A DNA stretch of 64,000 nt from Caballeronia glebae (GTDB lineage Bacteria; Pseudomonadota; Gammaproteobacteria; Burkholderiales; Burkholderiaceae), in contig NZ_FCOJ02000006.1 of assembly GCF_001545035.1 (NCBI RefSeq), forward strand, positions 1-64,000, written 5' to 3'. The notes under the pieces are model-generated. The model was not told the origin of the DNA and made no database searches. It was given only the letters and a program-made list of their open reading frames with translations. The stretch's first letter is position 1. The number at the start of each line of letters is the position of its first letter. Made by a program: the position numbers and the translations under genes. This document shows, in pieces, positions 27,638 to 36,453 of this stretch.

Positions 27638-29086
27638 TCAGACGTGGCCGTGCGGCGCGGCGCTGGCGGCGTCGGCGTCTTCCGGTTTCGGCGCGATGCC
27701 GGTCTCGATGAAGCGCCGGCTGATGCGATGAAACCGCAGCGTCATCAGCACGGCGACGCTCGCGAGCCCGGCGGCGAGTCCCCACCACAGGCCCTTTGCG
27801 CCGAGTTCGAAGTGAAACGCGAGCACGTAGCCGGTCGGAAAGCCGACGCCCCAGTAGCCGAAGGCGGCGGCGAGCATCGGAATGCGCGTGTCTTTCAGGC
27901 CGCGCAGGCAGCCGGAGCCGACCGTCTGCATGCCGTCGACGATCTGGAACACCGCCGCGACGCCGAGCAGCGACGCCGCGAGCGCGACGGTATGCGCGTT
28001 GGCGGGATCGTCGAGATGCAGATACAGGCCGACGATCACGCGCGGCACGGTGAGCAGCACGAGCCCGGAGCACATCATGAAGCCGACGCCCAGCGCCACC
28101 GCGACGAACCCCGCATGCCGCGCCGCTTCGGGCACGCCCGCGCCGACCCAGTAGCCGACGCGCACATTGGCTGCCTGACCGATCGCGAGCGGCACCATGA
28201 ACGCGACCGACGCGACGTTGAGCGCGATCTGATGCGCGGCGAGCGGCGCTTCGCCCAGCAGGCCGACCATCATGCCGGTGGCGAGAAAGAGCGTCGATTC
28301 GACGCCGTAGGTGATCGCGACCGGCCAGCCGATGCTGAAAAGCTCGCCCATCAGCGGCAGGCGTGGGCGCGCGCGCACGACGAAATGCCGGTAGCGCGGC
28401 CGCAGATGCAACACTGCGACGAGCGCGATAGCAATGCCCCAGACGGTGATCGTGGTCGCCACGGCCGAGCCGAGGAAGCCTTCGCGCGGCAGGCCGTAAG
28501 CACCGTGAATCAGACCGTAGTTTAGAAAGCCATTGACGAACACGCCGCCGATCGAGATCCACAAGAGCCTGCGCGCCGCGCCGATCGCGGGCAAAAACGC
28601 GCGCATCATTCCGGCCCCGATGAGGCTGGCCGGCGTCCCCCAGCGCAGCACCGCGCAGTATTCGCCGACGTTCCTCGCGAGCGTCGCGGGTTCGTTGAAC
28701 GCAAGCAGAATCGGTTCGGCGTAGCTCAGCAGCGCGAACGCGGGCACGGCGAGCAGCACGGAGAGCAGCAGCCCGGTCCAGTAGATGCCCGGCACGCGGT
28801 GATCGGCATTCGCGCCGCGCGCGTGCGCGACCGACACGGAGACGGACGTCAGCACGCCCTGCAACAGCGTCACGACGACGAAAAAGAGGTTCGCGCCGAG
28901 GCCGCCCGCAGCAAGCGCATCGGGGCCGAGCGAGCCGAGCAGGATGGTGTCGGTGACGCCCATCGCCATCTGCGAGAGCTGCGCGATGGCAAGCGGCGCG
29001 GCGAGGCGCGCCGTATCGACGGCGTGGCGCGAGAGGCTCGGCGGTCCTTGATGCGCGCGCGCGGCGCGCGTGACTTGCGGTTGCAT
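27638..29086 (-). CDS. MATE-family multidrug efflux transporter
   Basis: A 482-residue polytopic membrane protein with about 12 predicted helices in two homologous halves, as in NorM. The first half starts at LAAPLAIAQLSQMAMGVTDT (residues about 29-48) and LGSLGPDALAAGGLGANLFF; the second half at GWPVAITYGVESTLFLATGM (about 262-281) and GEAPLAAHQIALNVASVAFM. The family exports cationic compounds using Na+ or H+ gradients. Substrates cannot be read from the sequence, and no regulator lies beside it. It is a single-gene unit with its own terminator. Confidence 0.93.
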   Translation of the reverse strand: MQPQVTRAARAHQGPPSLSRHAVDTARLAAPLAIAQLSQMAMGVTDTILLGSLGPDALAAGGLGANLFFVVVTLLQGVLTSVSVSVAHARGANADHRVPGIYWTGLLLSVLLAVPAFALLSYAEPILLAFNEPATLARNVGEYCAVLRWGTPASLIGAGMMRAFLPAIGAARRLLWISIGGVFVNGFLNYGLIHGAYGLPREGFLGSAVATTITVWGIAIALVAVLHLRPRYRHFVVRARPRLPLMGELFSIGWPVAITYGVESTLFLATGMMVGLLGEAPLAAHQIALNVASVAFMVPLAIGQAANVRVGYWVGAGVPEAARHAGFVAVALGVGFMMCSGLVLLTVPRVIVGLYLHLDDPANAHTVALAASLLGVAAVFQIVDGMQTVGSGCLRGLKDTRIPMLAAAFGYWGVGFPTGYVLAFHFELGAKGLWWGLAAGLASVAVLMTLRFHRISRRFIETGIAPKPEDADAASAAPHGHV

Positions 29087-29349
29087 AACGGGTCGGATCG
29101 AAACAAAAGCGGCACGTCAGTCAGTGCACTGAGCGTCGCGGACTGGAATGCGAGGGGGCACAAGCGGAGCGCAGTGCGCCACGTGCGCTGGCGGAAAACC
29201 GACGCTACAAACCCGGCGCTGAAACACGAACGAAAGACAACTAGCTTATTGCCTCGCGCGCGGCGTGTCGATGACGCGTTCGCTTATTGCCGGATTTTGG
29301 CAATCGCGCGGCGTGTGCGCGCAAGGCCGTGCGCCAAGTCGTGGCGCGG

Positions 29350-29571
29350 CTACTCCGGCGCGCGCACGTGGATCGTCTGGCCGTCGAGTTTCACTTTCTG
29401 ACCCGCGCGGATTTTGCAGGTTTTGCGCATCTCCACACGACCGTCGACGGAGACATCGCCCATTGCGACGCGCGCCTTCGCCGAGCCGCCGCTGTCCGCG
29501 AGACCCATCAGCTTGAGCAGATTGTGGAGTTCGATGAAGTCGCCCGTGAGCGTGAATTGGAGTGGCGGCAT
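29350..29571 (-). CDS. S4-domain RNA-binding protein
   Basis: A 73-residue protein consisting of one S4 RNA-binding domain (MPPLQFTLTGDFIELHNLLK… through VSVDGRVEMRKTCKIRAGQK…), similar to E. coli YbcJ. These small proteins bind RNA, possibly rRNA; the exact role is not defined. ATG 29571 is chosen because it begins the domain; the upstream frame extension has unrelated composition. Nothing is co-transcribed with it as far as I see. Confidence 0.85.
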   Translation of the reverse strand: MPPLQFTLTGDFIELHNLLKLMGLADSGGSAKARVAMGDVSVDGRVEMRKTCKIRAGQKVKLDGQTIHVRAPE

Positions 29572-29873
29572 GAGGCGGGGCGACGCGCGAAACGCGGAAG
29601 AAAGACTCAATGATAAACCACGCCCGGGCATGCGCCGTGCGTATGGCCATTGCGGGACCGGTAATCGGAACGCAAGGGAAGTGGTTGGCAATTGTAGCCA
29701 GATGAAACCGTCGGTAACAGTGACTGGTTTTCGAGAACTCGCCCGATTAGTCGCCGGTCCGACCGTTTGATCGATGCAGCTTCGGTCATCTTTCGAATCG
29801 ACAAAAGTCGCGCGGATCGCTCGTTTCATTGTCTCGGAGCGCCGCCGACGCCAACTAAAGAGAGGACTAGCTC

Positions 29874-30278
29874 ATGACTCGCACACGAATCCTTTTGATC
29901 GGCACAGCCATCGCCACGTTCGCTGCCTCGGGCGCCTACGCGCAAACCGCGACGCAGCCCGCGCCGGTTCAACCGCAAGCAATGCAGGCCCAGACCACGC
30001 AACCGATGACACCGCCGCAGCAGAATCTCGTCGCGCCCGCGCCGACCGATCCGCTCGTCCAGCGTCGTAACGCGAACGCGCAGGCGAATGCCGAATATCG
30101 CGCGTCGAAGAAGGCGTCGAAGTCCGAACTGAAGGCGGAGAACCAGCAGGCCAAGGCGCAATACAAGGAAGAGGTGCAGAACGCGAAGATCAACCGCAAG
30201 GCCGACAAGGATGCCGCCAAGGCCGAATTGAACGCGACCGCGCCGACCGCGCCGAAGGACACCGGCCTGCAACACTGA
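29874..30278 (+). CDS. Exported Lys/Ala-rich small protein A
   Basis: A 134-residue protein with a clear Sec signal peptide (residues 1-23, MTRTRILLIG…GAYA|QT). A Gln/Pro-rich linker (about 24-60) leads to a highly charged helical segment rich in Lys, Ala, Glu and Asn (RRNANAQANAEYRASKKASK… about 62-122). No enzymatic motif is visible. The downstream gene encodes a similar exported protein, so the two probably act together in the periplasm. AGAGAGGACTAG precedes the ATG. The function is unknown. Confidence 0.7.
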   Translation: MTRTRILLIGTAIATFAASGAYAQTATQPAPVQPQAMQAQTTQPMTPPQQNLVAPAPTDPLVQRRNANAQANAEYRASKKASKSELKAENQQAKAQYKEEVQNAKINRKADKDAAKAELNATAPTAPKDTGLQH

Positions 30279-30339
30279 GCCTGAATCGCCGCGAGGCCGC
30301 GTTTCACGGCGCTCGCGGCATCGAAAAAGGGAGAAGACC

Positions 30340-30597
30340 ATGAATCGAAAAACCAATGCATTGCTGGCCGCGCTGATCGCTGGAACGTTCGCTAGCGCGA
30401 GCGTGGCATCGTTCGCACAGACGACGTCCGACGCCCCGAGCGCCGCTGATCAGAAGGCCGCGAAGGAACAGAGCAAGGCCGACAAAAAGGGCGCTGTCGC
30501 GCAAGCCAAGGCCGACAAGAAAAAGACCGAAGCGCAGTCCGACGCCAACGAAGCCGCCGCCGACGCGAAAGTGAAGAACGCGAAGAAGGCAGACTAA
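30340..30597 (+). CDS. Exported Lys/Ala-rich small protein B
   Basis: An 85-residue protein: signal peptide (residues 1-26, MNRKTNALLAALIAG…SFA|QT) and a mature part of about 59 residues made almost only of Ala, Lys, Asp, Glu, Gln and Ser (QKAAKEQSKADKKGAVAQ…). This resembles histone-H1-like tails, but the signal peptide argues for the periplasm. It lies 61 bases after protein A, whose mature part also starts with Gln-Thr and shares the KADK-type composition. GGGAGAAG precedes the ATG. The function is unknown. Confidence 0.7.
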   Translation: MNRKTNALLAALIAGTFASASVASFAQTTSDAPSAADQKAAKEQSKADKKGAVAQAKADKKKTEAQSDANEAAADAKVKNAKKAD

Positions 30598-30618
30598 CGC
30601 CGTCTTTTGCGGCAATCC

Positions 30619-30654
30619 GAGCCCGGTTCCTCGCGAACCGGGCTCGTTGCTTTT
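30619..30654 (+). terminator. Probable terminator after the Lys/Ala-rich pair
   Basis: Eleven-bp stem GAGCCCGGTTC / GAACCGGGCTC with a 5-nt loop, then GTTGCTTTT, so the T-run is interrupted. It begins 22 bases after the stop of protein B and ends about 40 bases before the LexA-like site of the helicase gene. Confidence 0.7.
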
Positions 30655-30696
30655 GGGGCCAAAACCTTAGCCACGCCAAAGACTTGCGCGCGCGGG

Positions 30697-30712
30697 TTGT
30701 ATGGATATACAG
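30697..30712 (+). promoter_or_regulatory. LexA-like box upstream of a UvrD-type helicase
   Basis: TTGTATGGATATACAG matches CTGT-N8-ACAG in 7 of the 8 fixed positions. A -35-like TTGCGC (30684-30689) lies 16 bp before TATACA (30706-30711), which is inside the site, so repressor binding would cover the -10. The proposed GTG start is 35 bases downstream. Confidence 0.6.
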
Positions 30713-30747
30713 TGTGCGTCACTCATTTCCCGCCGCCTTTCCGCCAC

Positions 30748-32877
30748 GTGCTCACGCTCCCCGACACCGCTGAATCCACCGCTGAATCTGCCGCTAAGCA
30801 AGTCGCCGACTACCTCGCGAAGCTCAATGAGGCGCAGCGTCAAGCCGTCGAATTCGGAGTCGACGAACCGGGACGCGCGGGCGGGCCGCTGCTCGTCATC
30901 GCGGGCGCGGGCTCGGGCAAGACGAATACGCTCGCGCATCGCGTCGCGCATCTGCTGGTGAAGGGCGCCGATCCGCATCGCATCCTGCTGCTCACGTTTT
31001 CGCGCCGCGCGGCGCTCGAAATGACGCGGCGCGTGTCGCGCATCGCGACGAACGCGCTCGGCAAGCGAAGCGCCATCGCGCAGGGTCTCACGTGGTCGGG
31101 CACGTTCCACAGCGTCGGCGCGCGGCTTCTGCGCGATTACGCCGATCTCGTCGGACTCGCGCCGTCGTTCACGATCAACGATCGCGAGGATTCCGCCGAT
31201 CTCATGAACCTCGTGCGGCACGAGTTGGGTCTGTCGTCGAAGGAAAAGCGCTTTCCCGCGAAATCGACATGCTTCGCGATCTACTCGCGCGTCGTCAATA
31301 CGGGCGCGTCATTAGCGACCGTGCTCGATCAGTCGTATCCGTGGTGCCGCGAATGGGAAGCGGATTTGAAGCGTCTGTTCGCCGCATACGTGGCCGCTAA
31401 ACAGGCGCAAAGCGTGCTCGATTACGACGACCTGCTGCTCTATTGGTCGCATCTCGCGGCGGAGCCATCGGTGGCGGCGGATCTCGCGAGCCGTTTCGAT
31501 CACGTGCTCGTCGACGAATATCAAGACACGAACCGGCTGCAGGCGTCCATCCTGCTCGCGATGAAACCGGACGGGCGCGGCCTCACGGTTGTCGGCGACG
31601 ATGCGCAGTCCATCTATTCGTTTCGCGGCGCGACGGTGCGCAATATCCTCGATTTTCCCGGCCATTTCGATCCGCCGGCCGCGACCGTCACGCTCGATCG
31701 CAACTACCGTTCGACACTGCCGATTCTCGAAGCGTCGAACGCCGTGATCGGGCTCGCATCGGAGCGCTACACGAAGAATCTGTGGACCGACAAGGCATCG
31801 GCGCAGAAGCCGCGCGTGGTGTGCGTCGCCGACGAAGCCGACCAGGCGCGCTATGTCGTCGAGAAAGTGCTGGAAGCGCGCGAGGCGGGCATGAAGCTCA
31901 AGGCGCAAGCGGTGTTGTTTCGCGCCGCGCATCACAGCGCGACGCTCGAAATCGAACTCACGCGCCGGAACATTCCGTTCGTGAAGTTCGGCGGGCTCAA
32001 GTTTCTCGATTCCGTCCACGTGAAGGACGTGCTCGCGGTGCTGCGCTGGGCGGAGAATCCGCGCGATCGCGTCGCGGGCTTTCGGGTCGCGCAGTTGTTG
32101 CCGGGCGTCGGGCCCGCGATCGCCGGGCGCTTGCTGGATAGCGTGAGCGCGCCCGACGCGGTGGCATCGAACGCGATGGCCGCGTTCGCCGCGCCCGCGC
32201 GCGCCAGCGAGGACTGGCCGCGCTTCGTCGGCCTGATGGCGAAGCTTTGCGGCCGTGAATCGGGCTGGCCCGCCGAGTTCGAAATGATCCGGCGGTGGTA
32301 CGAGCCGCATCTGGAGCGCAATCACGAAGACGCGGCGATTCGCATCGGCGACGTGTTGCAGATGGAAAGCATCGCGGCGACGTATCCCACGCGCGAGCGC
32401 TTTCTCACCGAGCTCACGCTCGATCCGCCCGACGCGACCAGCGACGAATCCGGCGTGCCGATGCTCGACGAAGACTATCTGATTCTCTCGACGATCCATT
32501 CGGCGAAGGGTCAGGAATGGCGCAACGTGTTCGTGCTGAACGGCGTCGACGGCTGCATTCCGTCCGACCTGGGCACGGGCAGCGACGAGGAAATCGACGA
32601 GGAGCGGCGGCTGTTATATGTTGCGATGACGCGCGCGAAGGAAGATCTGCACATCGTCACGCCGCAGCGTTTCTACGTGCACAACCAGACGCATCTCGGC
32701 GACCGGCACGTGTGGGCGCAACGCACGCGCTTCATCCCGGAGCATCTGATGCGCAATTTCGAAGCGGCCGCGTGGCCGCCGGTGATCGCGCCCGCCGCGC
32801 CGACGGCAGCGGGTCTGGCGGCGGCCGCGAAAGCGAAGATCGATATCGCGGCGCGCCTGAAAGGAATGTGGGACTGA
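30748..32877 (+). CDS. UvrD/Rep-type ATP-dependent DNA helicase (SF1A)
   Basis: A protein of about 709 residues with all superfamily 1 motifs: Q-motif LNEAQRQAVEF, motif I AGAGSGKTNT, motif II VDEYQDTNRLQ, motif III VVGDDAQSIYSFRGA, motif IV near LDRNYRST, motif V STIHSAKGQEW, motif VI LLYVAMTRAKEDL. It unwinds DNA 3'-5' in repair or replication restart. It is not a canonical UvrD by its C-terminus, which lacks the UvrD tail, and is nearer the Rep-like group. The start is uncertain: no ATG precedes motif I closely; GTG 30748 is used because it lies just after the predicted promoter. No clear ribosome-binding site is seen there. Confidence 0.88.
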   Translation: MLTLPDTAESTAESAAKQVADYLAKLNEAQRQAVEFGVDEPGRAGGPLLVIAGAGSGKTNTLAHRVAHLLVKGADPHRILLLTFSRRAALEMTRRVSRIATNALGKRSAIAQGLTWSGTFHSVGARLLRDYADLVGLAPSFTINDREDSADLMNLVRHELGLSSKEKRFPAKSTCFAIYSRVVNTGASLATVLDQSYPWCREWEADLKRLFAAYVAAKQAQSVLDYDDLLLYWSHLAAEPSVAADLASRFDHVLVDEYQDTNRLQASILLAMKPDGRGLTVVGDDAQSIYSFRGATVRNILDFPGHFDPPAATVTLDRNYRSTLPILEASNAVIGLASERYTKNLWTDKASAQKPRVVCVADEADQARYVVEKVLEAREAGMKLKAQAVLFRAAHHSATLEIELTRRNIPFVKFGGLKFLDSVHVKDVLAVLRWAENPRDRVAGFRVAQLLPGVGPAIAGRLLDSVSAPDAVASNAMAAFAAPARASEDWPRFVGLMAKLCGRESGWPAEFEMIRRWYEPHLERNHEDAAIRIGDVLQMESIAATYPTRERFLTELTLDPPDATSDESGVPMLDEDYLILSTIHSAKGQEWRNVFVLNGVDGCIPSDLGTGSDEEIDEERRLLYVAMTRAKEDLHIVTPQRFYVHNQTHLGDRHVWAQRTRFIPEHLMRNFEAAAWPPVIAPAAPTAAGLAAAAKAKIDIAARLKGMWD

Positions 32878-32889
32878 CTCGAAGCGCGC

Positions 32890-33654
32890 TCAGCGCTGCG
32901 CGCCCGAGGCACGCGGCGCGCGCGGCGAAGGCGAGAAAATGCTGCGCAGCCACGCGGCGAAGCGCGTGAAGCCGTCGTACGGTTCGTCGATGAAAAGCTC
33001 CGGCCGCAGCGCGCGCAGATATTCCAGCACTTGCTGCGCTTCCTGCTTCTGGATCGAGCCGTAGACAATGCCGAGCCGCAGCAGACAACGCAATTCGCCG
33101 AGCTTCTCGCGCGCGGTCGAACCGACGCTCGTTTCCACCGAAATCTTCGTTTCGTACACGCGCTGACGCAGCGAATCGGCGAGACGCCACGCGGGCGTCT
33201 GCATCTTCTCCTCGACTTCACGAATATCCGCCGCCGCTGATTTGATCTGCGCGGCGAGCACGTCGACCTGCGACACGTCGCCGTTCGCCTCGGTGACGAT
33301 CGCCGTCGCCCATTCGCGCGACGCCCTGACGAGATCCTCGGCGGTCCAGTCGGCGCGAATCGCGAACGCGAAGCCGTGCTCCGCCGCCTGGCGGATCAGG
33401 ATTTCGACGACGTCCGGAAACTCCTTGTCGAGCGCGCGCTTGGCCCACGCATATTGACCGTGCGTGAGCATGCGCTGCACCGCCTGCTCGGTGAGCGGCG
33501 TGTTGTTGTCGAGGAGCTTCGCGCGCAGGAAGTCCTCGAACGACGGCGTGACGAATTGCGGATCCAGCTTCAGCGACAGACGCGTGAACGCTTCGAAATC
33601 GCGATGCAGCGAAGCGATCGTTTCGTCGCGAAACGAAAGTGTGATTTGACGCAT
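32890..33654 (-). CDS. Hypothetical protein, helical, unknown function
   Basis: A 254-residue soluble protein I do not recognise. It starts MRQITLSFRDETIASLHRDF; predicted mostly helical, with a mildly charged middle (residues about 130-180, including ADIREVEEKMQTPAWRLADS) that may form a coiled coil. A C-terminal part (LFIDEPYDGFTRFAAWLRSIF) ends in a Pro/Arg-rich tail. No signal peptide or membrane helix is visible. It converges on the helicase gene, with only 12 bases between the stops, so a link to the helicase is not implied. Codon use matches the neighbours. Confidence 0.75.
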   Translation of the reverse strand: MRQITLSFRDETIASLHRDFEAFTRLSLKLDPQFVTPSFEDFLRAKLLDNNTPLTEQAVQRMLTHGQYAWAKRALDKEFPDVVEILIRQAAEHGFAFAIRADWTAEDLVRASREWATAIVTEANGDVSQVDVLAAQIKSAAADIREVEEKMQTPAWRLADSLRQRVYETKISVETSVGSTAREKLGELRCLLRLGIVYGSIQKQEAQQVLEYLRALRPELFIDEPYDGFTRFAAWLRSIFSPSPRAPRASGAQR

Positions 33655-33817
33655 GTTGGTTCCCGGTTCCGCCTCCGGATTTCGAAGGCGGGAAAAGCTG
33701 TCGGCGCCGCTTCTCGGGCGGAGTCCATTCGTTTCTGATATCGGCGCGCTTTCCGGGAACTTGAGGATTCTTCGATGCTTTTTGAAAGCCGTTTAATGGC
33801 TGATCGGGCGGAAACGT

Positions 33818-34141
33818 CTAACGCAGCACGGCGAACTGCCACACGAAAAACACCGCGAGCGATACCGCGATGGTCAAAAGCGGCCGTTTCGTGAGCACGC
33901 AAACGATAATCGCGACGATCGCCGCCACGAGTTGCGGATTGCGCCAGGTGATTTCCGCGCCGTTGCCGTGCGGCGAGACGGTCATCGGCACGATGATCGC
34001 GGTGAGCACCGTCACCGGCACGAACGAGAGCGCGGTGCGCACGATCGGCGGAAAGGGCAGGCGTTCGCCCAGCACGAACACGGCGGCGCGGATCGCGAAC
34101 GTAACGGCCGCCATGCCGAATATCAACGTGACGTAGTTCAT
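33818..34141 (-). CDS. azlD: AzlD-family branched-chain amino acid exporter subunit
   Basis: A 107-residue membrane protein with about three to four helices (YVTLIFGMAAVTFAIRAAVF, FVPVTVLTAIIVPMTV, PQLVAAIVAIIVCVLT, LLTIAVSLAVFFVWQF). AzlD pairs with AzlC to export branched-chain amino acids or related compounds. The ATG overlaps the azlC stop by 4 bases (ATGA), showing translational coupling. Length is typical. Confidence 0.92.
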   Translation of the reverse strand: MNYVTLIFGMAAVTFAIRAAVFVLGERLPFPPIVRTALSFVPVTVLTAIIVPMTVSPHGNGAEITWRNPQLVAAIVAIIVCVLTKRPLLTIAVSLAVFFVWQFAVLR

Positions 34142-34914
34142 TGCGTGCGCTCCTTGGCGTTCTTCAGACGATGCTTCGCTTGCGGCCGGTTTTCCATCAG
34201 CGTGAGCAGCATGCCCACCGCCACGCCGACGAACACCGCCGCGAGCAGGCCGAGCTTGTACGGCCAGCCTTGCCACGCGAACGACAGCACGCCCGACGCG
34301 AGCGCCGCCGCGACGAAGCGCACGGCGACCAGTTGCGGCACGATGATCGCGATGAACGTGGCGACCATCGCGAAGTCGAGTCCGAGCGACTTCAAACCGG
34401 GAAACGCCGCGCCGAACAGCAGGCCGAGGAGCGTCCACAACTGCCAGTTCAGGTACATCGCGACGCCGGAGCCGAAGAAGTAATGCGGTCCGGTTTCGCC
34501 CGGCGCGCGCTTTTGATAGTGCGCATACGCAACGGCGAAGACTTCGTCGGTCATGATGCCCGCGAGCGCCCAGCGCCAGCGGCGCGGCAGATGCGCGACA
34601 TACGGCGCGAGCGTCGCGGAATACAGCACGTGACGCAGGTTGACGACGAGCGTCGTCGCCCAGATGACGGCGAAGCTCGCGTGCGACGCGATCAGGCCGA
34701 CCGCGATGAACTGCGCGGAGCCCGCGAACACCACGAGCGACATCAACTGGCCGTGCCAGAGCGCGAGCGGACTTGCCGTGACGAGCGTGCCGAAGATCAC
34801 GCCGAAGGGCGCGGCGCCGATCATCATCGGGATGGTGTCGCGGGCGCCGGCGGCGAATTCGCGCAGCGCCGATTCGGGCGGACGAGCGGACGATTGAGCG
34901 GGTGATGCTTTCAA
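34138..34914 (-). CDS. azlC: AzlC-family branched-chain amino acid exporter subunit
   Basis: A 258-residue polytopic membrane protein. Its core begins after a polar N-terminus (residues 1-30) with DTIPMMIGAAPFGVIFGTLV, followed by SLVVFAGSAQFIAVGLIAS and NLRHVLYSATLAPY, which are diagnostic for AzlC. With AzlD it exports branched-chain amino acids or analogues. An AraC-type regulator lies 85 bases upstream on the same strand, so control of azlCD by that regulator is likely. Confidence 0.93.
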   Translation of the reverse strand: MKASPAQSSARPPESALREFAAGARDTIPMMIGAAPFGVIFGTLVTASPLALWHGQLMSLVVFAGSAQFIAVGLIASHASFAVIWATTLVVNLRHVLYSATLAPYVAHLPRRWRWALAGIMTDEVFAVAYAHYQKRAPGETGPHYFFGSGVAMYLNWQLWTLLGLLFGAAFPGLKSLGLDFAMVATFIAIIVPQLVAVRFVAAALASGVLSFAWQGWPYKLGLLAAVFVGVAVGMLLTLMENRPQAKHRLKNAKERTQ

Positions 34915-34999
34915 GATTTCCTCCTATGGAAGCGAGGATACGCAAAACGCCGGCCGACATGCTTGTACGTTCTTGCGCTTTCCCGGCGTGTTTGCGCGA

Positions 35000-35821
35000 T
35001 CAGCGCCAGCGGCCGGGCGGCACGCCGAACGTTCGCTTGAAATGACGCGTGAAGTGACTCTGATCCGTGAAGCCGCTCGCCGCCGCGACATCGGTCACGG
35101 ACGCGCCCGCGCGCAACGCCGGCAGCGCGCGCACGATGCGGACCTGATTGCGCCACGCGTGCGGCGCGAGACCGGTTTCGCGCGTGAAAAGGCGCGCGGC
35201 GTGGAAGGTCGAGAGACCGACCGTCTGCGCGAGTTCGGCGAGCGTGACCGGTTCGAGAAGATCGTCGGCGAGGCGGGATTTCATCTTCGCGACGCGGTGC
35301 GCGTCGGCGGCGAGCGGTGCGATGCCGGGGCGTTCGAGCGCGTGACGGCCGAGCAGGGTCGTCACGGCATCGACGAGCGCCAGTTCCGCGGCCAGCGGAT
35401 CGACGCCGTTTTCCAGCAGGCGATGCGCGACCAGCAAACGCCGCGCGAGATCGGGATCGCGAATGATCTCGTCGGGAAACCACGGCGACGATTCCGGCCG
35501 GCCCGACATGTCCCGCGCGAGATTTTCGACTAACGGCACCGGCAGATAGAACACGCGATAGCGCCAGCCCGCATCGACTGCGCGCGCGCCGGTATGCACC
35601 TCGCCCGGATTGATCACCGGCACCGAACCGGCCTCGGCCACGTGATGCGCGCCGCGATAGTCGAAGCACTCCGCGCCCGCTTCGATCACGGGCACCGTGT
35701 ACGCGTCGTGCCAGTGCGGCGAAAACTCGTGATCGTAGTACTCGGCCGTGACCATGTCCGCGTCCGGCACGAGCGGCGTGCGCCAGTAGCGTGCGGCATT
35801 GCGGAAACGGTCGGCGTGCAT
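35000..35821 (-). CDS. AraC-family transcriptional regulator
   Basis: A 273-residue regulator: N-terminal cupin-type sensor domain (about residues 10-150, with HDAYTVPVIEAGAECFDYRG) and a C-terminal double HTH (about 175-270) with ETGLAPHAWRNQVRIVRALP and GFTDQSHFTRHFKRTFGVPP, the AraC signature. It lies upstream of azlCD in the same direction with an 85-base gap, so it probably controls that exporter. The effector may be an amino acid, but this is inference. Confidence 0.9.
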   Translation of the reverse strand: MHADRFRNAARYWRTPLVPDADMVTAEYYDHEFSPHWHDAYTVPVIEAGAECFDYRGAHHVAEAGSVPVINPGEVHTGARAVDAGWRYRVFYLPVPLVENLARDMSGRPESSPWFPDEIIRDPDLARRLLVAHRLLENGVDPLAAELALVDAVTTLLGRHALERPGIAPLAADAHRVAKMKSRLADDLLEPVTLAELAQTVGLSTFHAARLFTRETGLAPHAWRNQVRIVRALPALRAGASVTDVAAASGFTDQSHFTRHFKRTFGVPPGRWR

Positions 35822-35895
35822 GGTCGGGCGATTCTGAGATGAGCGGAATCGCTCAGTTTACAACTTTGCCTCGCGCCGGGCCGGACAGTTGCGCG

Positions 35896-36378
35896 TCACT
35901 TCACCGGTATGGACGTGCCTTCGGGCATCGGCACCGCCGTCACACTGTTTTTCGGGCTGCCAGTCGCGACCCGGTCGCTGTAAGTCAGATAGACGAGCGT
36001 ATTGCGCTTCGTATCGACGATGCGCACCACATGCAGCGTCTTGAAGATGAACGACATGCCGGCGGAAAACACGTCGGTTTTCTGCTTGAGCGGTTCGGCG
36101 ATCCTGATCGGCCCGACCTGACGGCAGGCGATCGACGCTTCGGTCGGATCTTCGGCGATGCCGAGCGTGCCTTTCACGCCGCCCGTGCGCGCGCGGGACA
36201 CATAGCAGGTCACGCCATGAACGAGCGGATCGTCATACGCATCCACGCTCACGCGATCCGAGCCGGTGAAGCGGAAATTCGTGTTGACGCTGGCGATTTC
36301 CTCCGCGTGCGCGAGTCCCGCGCCGAAGAAGACAGCAAGCGATGCGGCGAGCGCGAGGACGGAGCGGTTCATCGTCAT
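35896..36378 (-). CDS. creA: CreA-family periplasmic protein
   Basis: A 160-residue protein with a signal peptide (MTMNRSVLALAASLAVFFGAGLAHA, cut before EE) and the CreA domain: SVNTNFRFTGSDRVSVDAYD, VTCYVSRARTGG, ASIACRQVGPI. Two conserved cysteines (near residues 58 and 85) may form a disulfide. CreA is found in E. coli upstream of creBCD but has no known activity; here no creBCD genes are adjacent. Either of two Met codons (residues 1 and 3) could start the protein. Confidence 0.9.
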   Translation of the reverse strand: MTMNRSVLALAASLAVFFGAGLAHAEEIASVNTNFRFTGSDRVSVDAYDDPLVHGVTCYVSRARTGGVKGTLGIAEDPTEASIACRQVGPIRIAEPLKQKTDVFSAGMSFIFKTLHVVRIVDTKRNTLVYLTYSDRVATGSPKNSVTAVPMPEGTSIPVK

Positions 36379-36382
36379 CCTT

Positions 36383-36421
36383 CGAAAAAGAGAAAGGGCG
36401 TCGTATTGTATCGACGCCCTT
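36383..36421 (-). terminator. Minus-strand terminator between the 24-residue gene and creA
   Basis: Ten-bp stem AAGGGCGTCG / CGACGCCCTT with an 8-nt loop; on the minus strand it is followed by CTCTTTTTCG. It lies downstream of the 24-residue gene and upstream of creA, so the two are probably separate units. Confidence 0.75.
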
Positions 36422-36453
36422 GGCTCTTCGATGCATCTCTTGCTCGCATGCGT

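Noticed and set aside
27351..27731. Open frame of 126 codons crossing the MATE terminator
   Set aside because: It runs through an intrinsic terminator and overlaps the end of the MATE gene on the other strand; no domain seen.
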